Source of the DNA: Streptococcus sp. NPS 308 | GTDB lineage: Bacteria > Bacillota > Bacilli > Lactobacillales > Streptococcaceae | NCBI RefSeq assembly: GCF_002355895.1 | Contig: NZ_AP017652.1 | Location: 1,645,001 to 1,709,000 of the forward strand | Direction: 5' to 3' | Length of the DNA: 64,000 nucleotides | The notes under the pieces: generated by a model | What the model was told of the DNA's origin: nothing | Database searches by the model: none | What the model saw: only the letters and a program-made list of their open reading frames with translations | Position numbers and translations under genes: made by a program | Shown here: one piece after another, positions 1 to 9,506 of the stretch | Numbering within the stretch: position 1 is the stretch's first letter | Layout: each line of letters begins with the position of its first letter

Positions 1-2597
1 GCAATCGTGTAAGTTCCTTGACCTGAAATAGACTTCTCTTTGCTGCCATCTGCGAAGGTTGGCTCTACTGTTTCATCGATTGGAACCAGTGGATCACCAC
101 CTTGGAAGCTTGGAGTACCAGTTTGCGGAAGACCTTGAGGACCTGTGCTGGTTGCACCTATTCCAGTTGGAGTCACTTTTGTAAACTCTGGACTGTAAGT
201 CGCAGTGACTGGGGTGCCATTCTTATCTACACGTTTCACTGTGACTGGATCTGGGTTTCCGACAAACTGTTTGTCTGGTGTGAAAGTTACAGTTCCATCT
301 GGTGCAATCGTGTAAGTTCCTTGTCCTGAAATTGTCTTCTCTTTGCTGCCATCTGCGAAGGTTGGCTCTACTGTTTCATCGATTGGAACAAGTGGATCGC
401 CACCTTGGAAGGTTGGAGTTCCTGTTTGTGGAACACCCTGAGGGCCTGTGCTGGTTGCACCTGTTCCAGTTGGAGTCACCTTAGTAAACTCTGGACTGTA
501 AGTAGCAGTAACTTCTGTACCATTCTTATCTACACGTTTGACTGTTACTGGATCTGGTTTGCCGACAAACTGCTTGTCTGGAGTGAAGGTTACAGTTCCA
601 TCTGGTTCAATCGTGTAAGTTCCTTGACCTGGAATGGATTTCTCTTTGCTGCCATCTGCGAAGGTTGGCTCGACTGTTTCATCGATTGGAACCAGTGGAT
701 CACCACCTTGGAAGCTTGGAGTGCCTGTTTGTGGGACACCTTGAGGACCTGTGCTGGTTGCATTAGTGCTGGTTGGAACAACTTCTTTCACTACTGCTTG
801 GTACTTGACAGTAACAGGAGTTCCATTGGCATCCACACGAGTCAATTCAAGCTCTGGTGTTTCACCCTTGAACTGCTTATCTGGAGTGAAGGTTACAGTT
901 CCGTCTGCTTCTACTTCGAACTTACCAACATTTGGCACTTCCTTCACAGCTGTTCCATTGTCAAATAGTGGAGTCGAATCTGCTGGGAATGGAACCGAGT
1001 CATGACCTGGGGTGAAGGTCACTTTACCTTCTTGAACCTGACCTTGCAGACCCTCTGTCTTATCTCCCGTACCAGTTGGTGTTACTTTCGTGAACTCTGG
1101 ACTGTAGGTCGCAGTCACTGGAGTGCCATTCTTATCCACACGTTTCACTGTGATTGGATCTGGGTTTCCGACAAACTGCTTGTCTGGAGTGAAGGTTACA
1201 GTTCCATCTGGCGCAATTGTGTAGGTTCCTTGTTCTGGAGTCACTTTTTCCTTGCTTCCATCTGCGAAGGTTGGCTCAACTGTTTCATCAATTGGAACCA
1301 GTGGATCACCACCAGCAAACGTTGGAGTCCCGGTTTGTGGAACACCCTGAGGACCTGTGCTGGTTGCGCCAGTTCCTGTAGGGGTTACCTTAGTCACTGT
1401 TGGGGTATAAGTCGCAGTAACTGGGGTACCATTCTTATCCACACGTCTGACTGTGACTGGAGCTGGAGTACCAACATATTGTTTTTCTGGCGTAAAGGTG
1501 ATAGAGCCATCTGGATTGATGCTGTATTCACCTACACCTGAAACGGTTTTCGTTGACTGTCCATCTTCGAAAGTCATTGGTTTCGTATCATCAATTGGAA
1601 CCAATGGATTACCTTCTGTGAAGGTTGGGGTACCTTTTTGCGGTTGACCTTGGATACCATTTGAAGTGGCGTCCGTTGAAGTTGGGATTACTTCTTTCAC
1701 CACCGCTTGGTACTTGACAGTAACAGGAGTTCCGTTAGCATCCACACGAGTCAATTCAAGTTCAGGTGTTTCACCCTTGAACTGTTTATCAGGAGTAAAG
1801 GTCACCTTACCGTCTGCGTCCACTTCGAACTTACCAACATTTGGCACTTCTTTCACAGTTGTACCATTGTCAAATAGTGGAGTTGAAGCTGCTGGGAATG
1901 GAACCGAGTCATGGCCTGGAGTAAAAGTCACTTTACCTTCTTGGACCTGTCCTTGCAGACCTTCTGTCTTATCACCTGTACCAGTCGGTGTTACTTTCGT
2001 AAACCCTGGACTGTAAGTCGCAGTGACTGGAGTTCCATTCTTATCAACGCGTTTAACCGTTACTGGATCTGGGTTTCCGACAAACTGTTTGTCTGGAGTG
2101 AAAGTTACAGTTCCATCTGGTGCAATCGTGTAGGTTCCTTGGCCTGGAATAGATTTCTCTTTGCTTCCATCTTCAAAGGTTGGATCGACTGTTTCATCGA
2201 TTGGAACCAGTGGATCACCACCTTGGAAGCTTGGAGTTCCTGTTTGTGGAACACCCTGAGGGCCTGTGCTGGTTGCGTTCGTTCCTGTAGGGGTTACTTC
2301 TTTCACTACTGCTTGGTACTTGACTGTAACAGGAGTGCCGTTGGCATCCACACGAGTCAATTCAAGTTCTGGTGTTTCACCCTTGAACTGTTTGTCTGGA
2401 GTGAAGGTTACCTTACCGTCTGCGTCCACTTCGAACTTACCAACATTTGGCACTTCTTTCACAGTTGTACCATTGTCAAATAGTGGAGTTGAATCAGCTG
2501 GGAATGGAACAGAATCATGACCTGGGGTGAAGCTGACTTTACCTTCTTGGACCTGACCTTGAAGGTCTTCTGTCTTATCACCTGTACCAGTCGGTGT
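1..2597 (-). repeat. Tandem 303-bp (101-codon) CshA-type fibril repeats
   Basis: Read on the minus strand, units start at 2597, 2294, 1991, 1688, 1385, 1082, 779 and 476, each exactly 303 bp, with a ninth starting at 173 and cut by the edge. Two classes alternate irregularly. Class A (starts 2597, 1991, 1082) has LQGQVQEGKV and FTPGHDSVPFP. Class B (2294, 1688, 1385, 779, 476, 173) has GPQGVPQTGTP or a variant, then LVPIDET. All share FTPDKQF or FTPEKQY and a GTPVT-type end. The order is A B A B B A B B B. Confidence 0.9.
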
Positions 2598-5500
2598 TAC
2601 TTTCTCAACAACTGGGGTATAGGTCGTTACAGTCGACTCTCCATTTTTATCCACCACTCCAACTCGAACTGGAGTTGCTGGACCATAGAAGGTTTTCAGT
2701 GGAGTAAAGACAATTGTTTTATTTACAAGATCTAAATCGTACGTCCCTTGGTTGGCAATGGTTAGCGAAGTTACCTTTTGTCCATTCTCATCATAAAGAA
2801 AGACACTGCTTTGGACTAGGTCAACGGATTTCTTTGCTCCATTAATGGTTGTTGTCCCTTTTGTAAAGTGGACCTCGCTCTCGCTTGCTCTATCCTCATC
2901 AAATCGAATCGTTGCTGCTTGCTTCTGCCCTTGAAGGCCTTTAGATTTCGCTGCACTTGCTGAAGGGACAACTGGAAGTGGAACATAATACACCACCCGA
3001 TACCAGGTAAATTCTTTTTCCAACTCTTCATCTCTAGGATCATCCGCGGTCAATAAATATTCATCGAGAGCTCCTTCTCCCGACATTGTGTTTGCATCAA
3101 TATCCTCTCTTGGATAATAGCCAGGAATTTCAGGAGAAATCACTTGAGACCAAGTTTGGTCTGCAGACCAGGCTGAGTATGTCACACCAGCTGTCGCATC
3201 ATTTGGTTGCCGTTTCGCCAAAACCTGGTCAATTCTCTTCGTTCGAGTAAACGAATGAGTCTCAACATGCTTTGGAGCAAGGAGTGATAAATCAGTATTG
3301 TTTGTTTTTTTGAGATATTCATAATCAATTTCGCGAGTTACACGAACAGTTTCGGATAGTTCTGTTATCTTGTGTCTAAACTGAAACTTGAATTGTTTTG
3401 GACTAGCCGAGTCACCAAAGGTATGATCTGTAAAATCGTTACTGATCAGTTCATATCCTGCATCTTCCAATTCCTTAATTCGACGAGCAGGATCATAAGA
3501 AATTGGTCCATTAGGTTTGCCTACAACTGTGTCTACCTGTCCTAGTTGCACTTCCTTAGACGGATCATTTACATCCACAAAGGTGAAACTTGCAGATGAC
3601 AGTTTGGTGGACATTTGGATTGAAACATTATTGGACTCAGTGTACTTGGAACTACCATTTGCCAGAGCCGAAGAAAGATAAGCTGTAGCACCTGGGGCAG
3701 TATCTTGCCCGATAACTGCTCCATCGATAGGAAACTGAACCCTGCTTCCAGCAGCAACCGGAGCAGTCGAATGCCAACGAACTGCACGAATCTCTGACCA
3801 ATCCGACACTTGGTCTGCTGTGAGCCATTGTGAAGCACTAATTTCTGCAGCAGTGCCCGCAGTACGACTATATTGAACTTCCCAGCCTGAAGGTGGTGTT
3901 AAAGCTTTTGTCAAACTCACTGTAAATTGAGAACCACGATTTCTGGATTCTAGCTGTTTATCACCTTTCATCGGCAAGGATGACAAAACATAAACGTCTG
4001 AAACAGGCTGTTTCGCTGCGTTTTTATAGGTCACTCTGAAATCAATCTCATCGCCAGGATAGTGCTCTTGGGTATTATAGGCAAAGTGCTGATCTGTCGC
4101 TCTTTTCACTTCAGAGTAGACACCGCTCGCTTCTGAAGCCTGTACGATCACATTGAAGTCATGAGAGGTCGAATTTTTCGAAGTAACAGTAATGCCATCT
4201 AGTTCTCCTAAGTCAAAACCATTCTGAGCTTGAACATCAGGAAGTTCTTCATCCCAGAAAGCAATTGCTTTATAGGTATAGGTCCCATTTGGAATCGTCT
4301 TGTTTTCCAATTTCAAAAGCGATGGAGGCATAGGGGAGTCTGGAGTTCCCTTTACTTGAGCATAGTAGAGAGTTTTCCCAGTATCTTTATAATTATAATA
4401 GACCTTAAAATTAGGGTTTCCACTAAAGTTTAATTGAGGGTCAGCCAAATAGGCTAAATGGTAAACTCCCGTCAAGTTTGCGAAGTTCTGAGTAGATGTA
4501 TTTCTACCTGCAGTAGTTGTGATAAAATCTTCCTTAAAACCAGAAGCATCTGTATGTCGATTGAAAACATCTGTTCGGGCTCGCCCAATCATTGAAATTT
4601 GCTGAACAACACGCGTCAATTCGGCTGAAGCCGTTTGAGAGAAGGAAACAGTGTTGCCAGTATTCTTAAAAGTGAAATCCGTTCTAGAATCCAACTTACT
4701 AATCGTCGAATCTTTATAGAGACTTTCCCAATTATTAAATCGTGTTTTTGTCTGGAAAAAAAATGCCGAAGTATCATTGGTTGAGGACTTCCTCATCTTG
4801 ATATTTTTAAACTTGTACTCCAGTTCCTTCACATCTTGCTCTTCCGTCAATCGTAGACTACGGGTGTTACTATTAAAAGTACCTAATAACTCACCTGTAG
4901 CTTTATTGTATACTTCTACGGATGCGTCCGGTGAAGAGAAAATTTCATTCCATTGACGCTCCTCAATCACGTTTACTTCCCGATAAGACTCTCGTGAATC
5001 CTGTATTTTATGGGTGACCGTATAGTCATTGATAGGATAATCTTTTTCAACCTCTGCGACTGATGAAAGTCGAACATTAGAACGGTATTCTGTTTCACCA
5101 TAAGAACGAATCATCTCCGAGTCAGACTGATTATAGTGTCTAAATTCAAAGAGAGAAGACTCTGGCTGGTCTGTTTTTTGAACCATGAGAGTATAAGGCA
5201 AAACGACCGTATTTTGATAGCTAGTCCCATCTGCTTTTGTATAGATACCCGTCACAGTTAGGTTTTGCGCTTTTCTATTAATATCTGCTACTTTGGCATT
5301 CTTTAACTTGAAAGAAATTGGAATGAGCTTGTTTTTATTGTTGTTAATATCTTGAAGCGGATTATTTGCTCTATTAATAGTCAGATGGTAACCCGTCGCA
5401 TCGGCAGTCCATCCTAGAGCTTTGGCTTCATCTGTCAGCTCATAGCCTTCTTTTAACTCTATATTATAGGTATAGGATGTGACAGGATCAATAATATGCC

Positions 5501-6623
5501 CACCGACATCACTAATCCCCATACCATTGATCATACGACCATCAAAGACACCATTCCCATAGTTGAAGTAATCATTTCTTGCCGTATTATTCTTAGGATC
5601 TTTCGCACCATTAAATAGATAGTAGGATACAACCGCCGAATCTTCGTCAACAATACCATCGTTATTTCGATCGTAGCCAATGACCTGATTGTTAGACATT
5701 GGTGTCAGACCCCCTACACCGTTTTCTAAGACTTTCCACGTGTGTTCAATGCTTCCAAGTTCTTTGAGGACATTGCCATTTTTGTCATAGAGCTTAGCAG
5801 TGGCGGTCACTTTATGGTCCGGCCCAATGGCTTGGACAGCACCTCCCCAGTTCTGAGTCAAAGGATCTATCTGAAAAGTATAGACGAAGTTATAGTTTGC
5901 TCCACCTCTCAGATTCGTAGGTTCTATCTTTAAATCCAAATCCCCATTATTCTTTTCTTGACTGAACTTTACACCACCGACTGGAGAAGGAGTTAATTTA
6001 ATCGCCTTACCATTTTGGAAATGAATTTTAATATACCCACCAGAATAGTCTGCTTCGTGTCCAGTAATACTAAATGTCAAGGATTCACGGACACTATCTA
6101 CTGCGTGGATATCTTTGATTGGCGAATGAGCTGTAAATGCTGCATTGACTTCATCTAATGACCTCTTGCGTCTAGAAGGAATTTTCCCATTAGAACTCGT
6201 TTCTTCTTTGCTTTTCTGCTCAGTTTGAGTTGGTTCTAGAGATTGCTCTTTCTCCTTATCTAATGAAGGCTTACTTTCTTCCTTCGTATTGTCAACTTGT
6301 GAAACTGTTTGACCCTGAGCGACTGATTCAGATGCTTCTGTTTTGGACGACACAGCTTTATCCTTCAAGGCCTTAACTGCCTCATCCTTTTTCATCTCTT
6401 TTTGAGGCTCAGAAATGACTTCCTGTCCATTCTCAACACTTTTTTCCTTCTGTTGAATTTCCGCCTGCGTTTGTTGTTCCTTATTGTTGACTTGAGCTTC
6501 ATCTGCTTGCACTGGTGAAGTAGCCATCACCATAAAAGTTCCTAGCAATACCGAACAGGTCCCAACACTTAACTTTCTAATTGAAAAGCGGGAAAAAGAT
6601 TGATTAAAAATTTTTTTCTTCAT
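1..6623 (-). CDS. CshA-like repetitive cell-wall surface adhesin, C-terminus beyond window
   Basis: The reading frame is open from the start codon to the left edge, about 2,207 codons, so the C-terminus and any LPXTG anchor lie outside. Residues 13-21 read FSIRKLSVG, the SIRK-type signal of streptococcal wall proteins; cleavage is likely after VQA at 38-40. A Glu/Lys/Gln-rich stretch follows, ending near RRKRS (about residue 150). Residues ~150-1220 form a non-repetitive region I cannot assign. A degenerate repeat (about residues 1220-1342) precedes CshA-fibril-type repeats with the recurring motifs FTPDKQF and RVDKNGTPVT. Two ATGs are adjacent (6626 and 6623); 6623 sits better behind the AAAGGAG ribosome site. 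By family it should be a surface fibril for adhesion. CshA-like is firm for the repeats and only inferred for the N-terminal region. Confidence 0.85.
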   Translation of the reverse strand, partial: MKKKIFNQSFSRFSIRKLSVGTCSVLLGTFMVMATSPVQADEAQVNNKEQQTQAEIQQKEKSVENGQEVISEPQKEMKKDEAVKALKDKAVSSKTEASESVAQGQTVSQVDNTKEESKPSLDKEKEQSLEPTQTEQKSKEETSSNGKIPSRRKRSLDEVNAAFTAHSPIKDIHAVDSVRESLTFSITGHEADYSGGYIKIHFQNGKAIKLTPSPVGGVKFSQEKNNGDLDLKIEPTNLRGGANYNFVYTFQIDPLTQNWGGAVQAIGPDHKVTATAKLYDKNGNVLKELGSIEHTWKVLENGVGGLTPMSNNQVIGYDRNNDGIVDEDSAVVSYYLFNGAKDPKNNTARNDYFNYGNGVFDGRMINGMGISDVGGHIIDPVTSYTYNIELKEGYELTDEAKALGWTADATGYHLTINRANNPLQDINNNKNKLIPISFKLKNAKVADINRKAQNLTVTGIYTKADGTSYQNTVVLPYTLMVQKTDQPESSLFEFRHYNQSDSEMIRSYGETEYRSNVRLSSVAEVEKDYPINDYTVTHKIQDSRESYREVNVIEERQWNEIFSSPDASVEVYNKATGELLGTFNSNTRSLRLTEEQDVKELEYKFKNIKMRKSSTNDTSAFFFQTKTRFNNWESLYKDSTISKLDSRTDFTFKNTGNTVSFSQTASAELTRVVQQISMIGRARTDVFNRHTDASGFKEDFITTTAGRNTSTQNFANLTGVYHLAYLADPQLNFSGNPNFKVYYNYKDTGKTLYYAQVKGTPDSPMPPSLLKLENKTIPNGTYTYKAIAFWDEELPDVQAQNGFDLGELDGITVTSKNSTSHDFNVIVQASEASGVYSEVKRATDQHFAYNTQEHYPGDEIDFRVTYKNAAKQPVSDVYVLSSLPMKGDKQLESRNRGSQFTVSLTKALTPPSGWEVQYSRTAGTAAEISASQWLTADQVSDWSEIRAVRWHSTAPVAAGSRVQFPIDGAVIGQDTAPGATAYLSSALANGSSKYTESNNVSIQMSTKLSSASFTFVDVNDPSKEVQLGQVDTVVGKPNGPISYDPARRIKELEDAGYELISNDFTDHTFGDSASPKQFKFQFRHKITELSETVRVTREIDYEYLKKTNNTDLSLLAPKHVETHSFTRTKRIDQVLAKRQPNDATAGVTYSAWSADQTWSQVISPEIPGYYPREDIDANTMSGEGALDEYLLTADDPRDEELEKEFTWYRVVYYVPLPVVPSASAAKSKGLQGQKQAATIRFDEDRASESEVHFTKGTTTINGAKKSVDLVQSSVFLYDENGQKVTSLTIANQGTYDLDLVNKTIVFTPLKTFYGPATPVRVGVVDKNGESTVTTYTPVVEKVTPTGTGDKTEDLQGQVQEGKVSFTPGHDSVPFPADSTPLFDNGTTVKEVPNVGKFEVDADGKVTFTPDKQFKGETPELELTRVDANGTPVTVKYQAVVKEVTPTGTNATSTGPQGVPQTGTPSFQGGDPLVPIDETVDPTFEDGSKEKSIPGQGTYTIAPDGTVTFTPDKQFVGNPDPVTVKRVDKNGTPVTATYSPGFTKVTPTGTGDKTEGLQGQVQEGKVTFTPGHDSVPFPAASTPLFDNGTTVKEVPNVGKFEVDADGKVTFTPDKQFKGETPELELTRVDANGTPVTVKYQAVVKEVIPTSTDATSNGIQGQPQKGTPTFTEGNPLVPIDDTKPMTFEDGQSTKTVSGVGEYSINPDGSITFTPEKQYVGTPAPVTVRRVDKNGTPVTATYTPTVTKVTPTGTGATSTGPQGVPQTGTPTFAGGDPLVPIDETVEPTFADGSKEKVTPEQGTYTIAPDGTVTFTPDKQFVGNPDPITVKRVDKNGTPVTATYSPEFTKVTPTGTGDKTEGLQGQVQEGKVTFTPGHDSVPFPADSTPLFDNGTAVKEVPNVGKFEVEADGTVTFTPDKQFKGETPELELTRVDANGTPVTVKYQAVVKEVVPTSTNATSTGPQGVPQTGTPSFQGGDPLVPIDETVEPTFADGSKEKSIPGQGTYTIEPDGTVTFTPDKQFVGKPDPVTVKRVDKNGTEVTATYSPEFTKVTPTGTGATSTGPQGVPQTGTPTFQGGDPLVPIDETVEPTFADGSKEKTISGQGTYTIAPDGTVTFTPDKQFVGNPDPVTVKRVDKNGTPVTATYSPEFTKVTPTGIGATSTGPQGLPQTGTPSFQGGDPLVPIDETVEPTFADGSKEKSISGQGTYTI

Positions 6624-6669
6624 CATTTCTCCTTTATATTCATACTTAATCTAACATAACAGCTTTATC

Positions 6670-6699
6670 ATTATAACCTATCGTAATTAGAATTTCCAA
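6670..6699 (-). promoter_or_regulatory. Promoter of the CshA-like gene
   Basis: On the minus strand a -35 TTGGAA (6694-6699) and a -10 TATAAT (6670-6675) are separated by 18 bp, about 45 bp before the start codon. Confidence 0.55.
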
Positions 6700-6750
6700 T
6701 AGAAGGTTTGTTTCAATATAAATTTATTGGTAGGTCAACTTGCATAGAAA

Positions 6751-6776
6751 AAGGAAGCTGTCAGTTCAGCTTCCTT
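6751..6776 (-). terminator. Intrinsic terminator-like hairpin
   Basis: AAGGAAGCTG and CAGCTTCCTT form a 10-bp perfect stem around a 6-nt loop, followed by TTTTTC on the minus strand. It lies upstream of the CshA-like gene and would stop read-through from the lipoprotein operon to its right. Confidence 0.65.
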
Positions 6777-6787
6777 CTGTTATTTTC

Positions 6788-7236
6788 GGCTCTATAATAT
6801 TTGTAGTGGGTAAATCCCCTATGGATATCATGGAGCCTATTTTGTTGTAGAAAAAAGTCCCATAAGATCTATAATGAAAAGCAACCAAACCATCATTAGA
6901 AAGAATCATATGGAACAATTACATTTTATCACAAAACTACTCGATATTAAAGATCCTAACATCAAGATTGTGGATATCATCAATATGGATATACACAAGG
7001 AAATCATCGCTAAACTGGACTACGATGTGCCAGATTGCCCTGATTGTGGAAGTCTGATGAGGAAATATGACTTTCAAAAACCGTCTAAAATTCATTACCT
7101 TGAAACGACTGGTCTGCCTACTAGAATTCTCCTGAAAAAGCGTCGTTTCAAGTACTATCAGTGCTCAAAAATGATGGTCGCTGAAACTTCTCTACATCTT
7201 AGCTTTTCTTCAACCCACTACAGTTGATAAAGAACC
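6788..7236 (+). mobile_element. Internally deleted ISL3-family (IS1167-like) element
   Basis: Ends are imperfect inverted repeats: 6788-6811 contains GTAGTGGGT at its inner part, and the complement of 7213-7236 carries the same GTAGTGGGT. The outer bases match as GG(C/T)TCT. Between them lies only the first ~100 codons of an ISL3 transposase, so about two thirds of the element is missing. No clear target-site duplication is visible; the flanks TTATTTTC and TTTTTTTG are low complexity. The family is sure, the exact IS name less so. Confidence 0.75.
6910..7227 (+). pseudogene. Truncated ISL3-family transposase
   Basis: The frame starts MEQLHFITKLLDI, the usual start of this transposase group; an upstream in-frame ATG at 6874 is less likely. 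Residues ~40-95 hold the N-terminal zinc-binding module with CPDCG and a later YQCSK. After VAETS the sequence jumps to DNA from the far right end of the element, adds about a dozen unrelated residues and stops. The whole DDE catalytic domain is gone, so the product cannot transpose. Confidence 0.85.
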
Positions 7237-7251
7237 TTTTTTTGGAGATAA

Positions 7252-7265
7252 GGGACTATTGTCCC
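7252..7265 (-). terminator. Remnant of a terminator hairpin after the lipoprotein gene
   Basis: GGGACTATTGTCCC can fold as a short hairpin just past the stop of the lipoprotein gene. On the minus strand it is preceded by AAAGAGGCT. A complementary AGCCTCTTT arm, common in streptococcal terminators, is missing on the far side, where the ISL3 remnant begins. Function now is doubtful. Confidence 0.35.
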
Positions 7266-7277
7266 AGCCTCTTTCGT

Positions 7278-7829
7278 TTATTCTTCTCTAAATCCTTGTA
7301 ACTTTAAACCAGCAATCAGAGTATTCGGTTTCTTAAAGTCTTCTACACTATCCTCAAGCGATTTAAAGAAATAAGTCTTTTTAACTCTATCCATATCTGC
7401 TTTCTCAAGGTCAAGATCGATAACTATTCTCATCTTTTTATTATCGGTGATAAAATATTCAACCTTAACACCTGGCTCGTCCTTGATTTCAAGATACTCT
7501 GGAGAGCTTTCCGCAGCTTCGCGAAAGACTTCTTGAAATTCTTCCAGAGTAATTTCTGCAGGAATTTCCTCTCCAAATTCTCCCAACATATCCATCTTGT
7601 ATCGTTTTACAACATCTGTGTAAACTAAAGTCAGAGTAACATCGGAGTTATCAATTCTTCCTTTGAGAACTTTGGTCGTTTCCTTGATTTCTTCTTTCAC
7701 CTGACTTGACTTTGTAGATGAATCAACCGAACTTGCTGTACTACTTGAATCTGTTTTTGCGGTGTTGGTTTGACCACAGCCAGCAAGAGCAAGTAACGCC
7801 GCAAAAACTAATCCTAAAACTTTCTTCAT
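7278..7829 (-). CDS. Small secreted lipoprotein, DUF1307/YehR-like
   Basis: A 183-residue protein with a lipoprotein signal: positive MKK start, hydrophobic core and lipobox LALAGC with the lipidated Cys at 18. A Ser/Thr-rich linker (residues ~20-45) follows, then a compact soluble domain. Length and layout match DUF1307 lipoproteins of unknown role; this is recognition by pattern, not a proven match. It sits 10 bp after the fatty acid kinase gene on the same strand and is probably the last gene of the asp23-fakA operon. It would act on the outer face of the membrane. Confidence 0.75.
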   Translation of the reverse strand: MKKVLGLVFAALLALAGCGQTNTAKTDSSSTASSVDSSTKSSQVKEEIKETTKVLKGRIDNSDVTLTLVYTDVVKRYKMDMLGEFGEEIPAEITLEEFQEVFREAAESSPEYLEIKDEPGVKVEYFITDNKKMRIVIDLDLEKADMDRVKKTYFFKSLEDSVEDFKKPNTLIAGLKLQGFREE

Positions 7830-7839
7830 TCAAAGTCTC

Positions 7840-9504
7840 CTATTCCACACTGAAAAGATATGGATATACAGGTTGTTGACCTTGGTGAATCTCTACTTCA
7901 ACATCTTCGAATTCTTCTGCGATTTCTTGGGCGATTTGGTTGGCCAATTCTTCACTTCCATCTTCACCGACATAGAAAGTCACAATTTCACTATCTTCGT
8001 CTAGCATGTGTTTCAATGTTTCAGTCAAAGTTTGATGCATGTCCGGGTTTGACACGAGGATTTTCCCATCTACCATACCAAGATTGTCATTTTCGTGAAT
8101 TTCCAAACCATCGATAGTCGTGTCACGAACGGCTGTTGTTACACTACCGCTGATGACATCACCGAGGGCTGCAGTCATACGTTCTTTGTTTTCTTCGATA
8201 GACTTGCTTGGATCAAAGGCAAGAAGACTGGTCAACCCTTGAGGAAGGGTACGAGCTTCTACCACTACTGCTGGTTGATCCAATACCTCTGCAGCAGATT
8301 GGGCCGCCATGAAGATATTTTTGTTGTTTGGCAAGAAGATAATGTTGCGAGCATTGACCTGTTCAACAGCCTTGATAAAGTCTTCTGTTGAAGGATTCAT
8401 CGTCTGACCACCTTCAATGACATAATCCACACCTTGGGCACGGAAGATATCTGCTAAACCTTGACCAGCTACTACTGCGATAAGGGCGTATTCCTTCTCT
8501 TCAGCTGGCTTGCTGACTTGAGCTTCTTTTTCTACTTGAGCTTCGTGTTGGTTGCGCATATTATCTACTTTAACCTTGACCAAGCTACCATATTTAAGGC
8601 CTTCTTGCATAACAAGACCTGGATCTTCTGTATGGACGTGGACTTTGACGATTTCATCATCGTTGACGACAAGAAGAGAATCCCCTAGGTCATTCAAGTA
8701 GTTGCGGAATTCATCATAGTCAAAATCTTTGGCATAAGTTGGACCTTGTTTAAGGGCAACCATAATCTCAGTACAGTAACCAAAAGTGATATCTTCTGTT
8801 GCGACATGTCCAGCTACTGACTTGTGGTGTTCAGCATTGATCATTTCACCCATATTAGCTGGAGTTGCTACAAAGTCCTCAGACGCACTGTATTCACCAG
8901 TAAGAGCTGATAGGAAACCTTCGTAGATGAAGACCAAACCTTGACCACCTGAGTCCACAACACCAACTTCTTTCAAAACTGGAAGCATGTCTGGTGTTTT
9001 GGCAAGAGCTGTTTTAGCTCCTTCCAAGGCTGCACGCATGACCTCAACAGCATCATCTGTCTGTTCCGCTTTTTTCTTGGCACCAATGGCAGCACCACGA
9101 GAAACTGTCAAAATAGTTCCTTCGACTGGTTTCATAACGGCCTTGTAGGCTACCTCGACACCAGATTGGAAAGCAAGAGCCAAGTCTTGACCTGTTAACT
9201 CGTCTTTATCTTTGATAGCTTGAGAGAAGCCACGGAAAAGTTGAGAGGTGATAACTCCTGAGTTTCCACGCGCACCCATCAAGAGCCCCTTTGCAAGAAT
9301 GCTCGCCACTTCTCCAACTGTGGAAGCCGGCTTGTCTGCTACTTCTTTAGCACCATTTTCGATGGTCATTCCCATGTTTGTCCCAGTATCTCCATCTGGA
9401 ACTGGAAAGACGTTTAATGAATTGACATATTCTGCTTGCTTATTCAAACGAGTTGATGCAGCCTGCACCATCTCTTGAAATAAGCTGGTAGTAATTTTTG
9501 ACAC
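7840..9504 (-). CDS. fakA: Fatty acid kinase, ATP-binding subunit (DAK2-domain protein)
   Basis: A 554-residue protein. The N-terminal DAK2 kinase domain shows NVFPVPDGDTGTNMG near residues 28-43, the metal/ATP-binding Asp cluster of dihydroxyacetone-kinase-like enzymes. A DegV-like C-terminal half follows (about residues 320-554). FakA phosphorylates fatty acids held by a FakB carrier, feeding exogenous fatty acids into phospholipid synthesis by PlsX/PlsY. No fakB is in the window; it is normally encoded elsewhere. The gene starts 2 bp after the asp23-like gene, the conserved Firmicute arrangement. Confidence 0.9.
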   Translation of the reverse strand: MSKITTSLFQEMVQAASTRLNKQAEYVNSLNVFPVPDGDTGTNMGMTIENGAKEVADKPASTVGEVASILAKGLLMGARGNSGVITSQLFRGFSQAIKDKDELTGQDLALAFQSGVEVAYKAVMKPVEGTILTVSRGAAIGAKKKAEQTDDAVEVMRAALEGAKTALAKTPDMLPVLKEVGVVDSGGQGLVFIYEGFLSALTGEYSASEDFVATPANMGEMINAEHHKSVAGHVATEDITFGYCTEIMVALKQGPTYAKDFDYDEFRNYLNDLGDSLLVVNDDEIVKVHVHTEDPGLVMQEGLKYGSLVKVKVDNMRNQHEAQVEKEAQVSKPAEEKEYALIAVVAGQGLADIFRAQGVDYVIEGGQTMNPSTEDFIKAVEQVNARNIIFLPNNKNIFMAAQSAAEVLDQPAVVVEARTLPQGLTSLLAFDPSKSIEENKERMTAALGDVISGSVTTAVRDTTIDGLEIHENDNLGMVDGKILVSNPDMHQTLTETLKHMLDEDSEIVTFYVGEDGSEELANQIAQEIAEEFEDVEVEIHQGQQPVYPYLFSVE

Positions 9505-9506
9505 GA

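Noticed and set aside
102..2735. Several long plus-strand frames in the repeat region
   Set aside because: They are periodic with the 303-bp repeats and are antisense shadows of the CshA-like gene, with no ribosome sites or protein-like composition.
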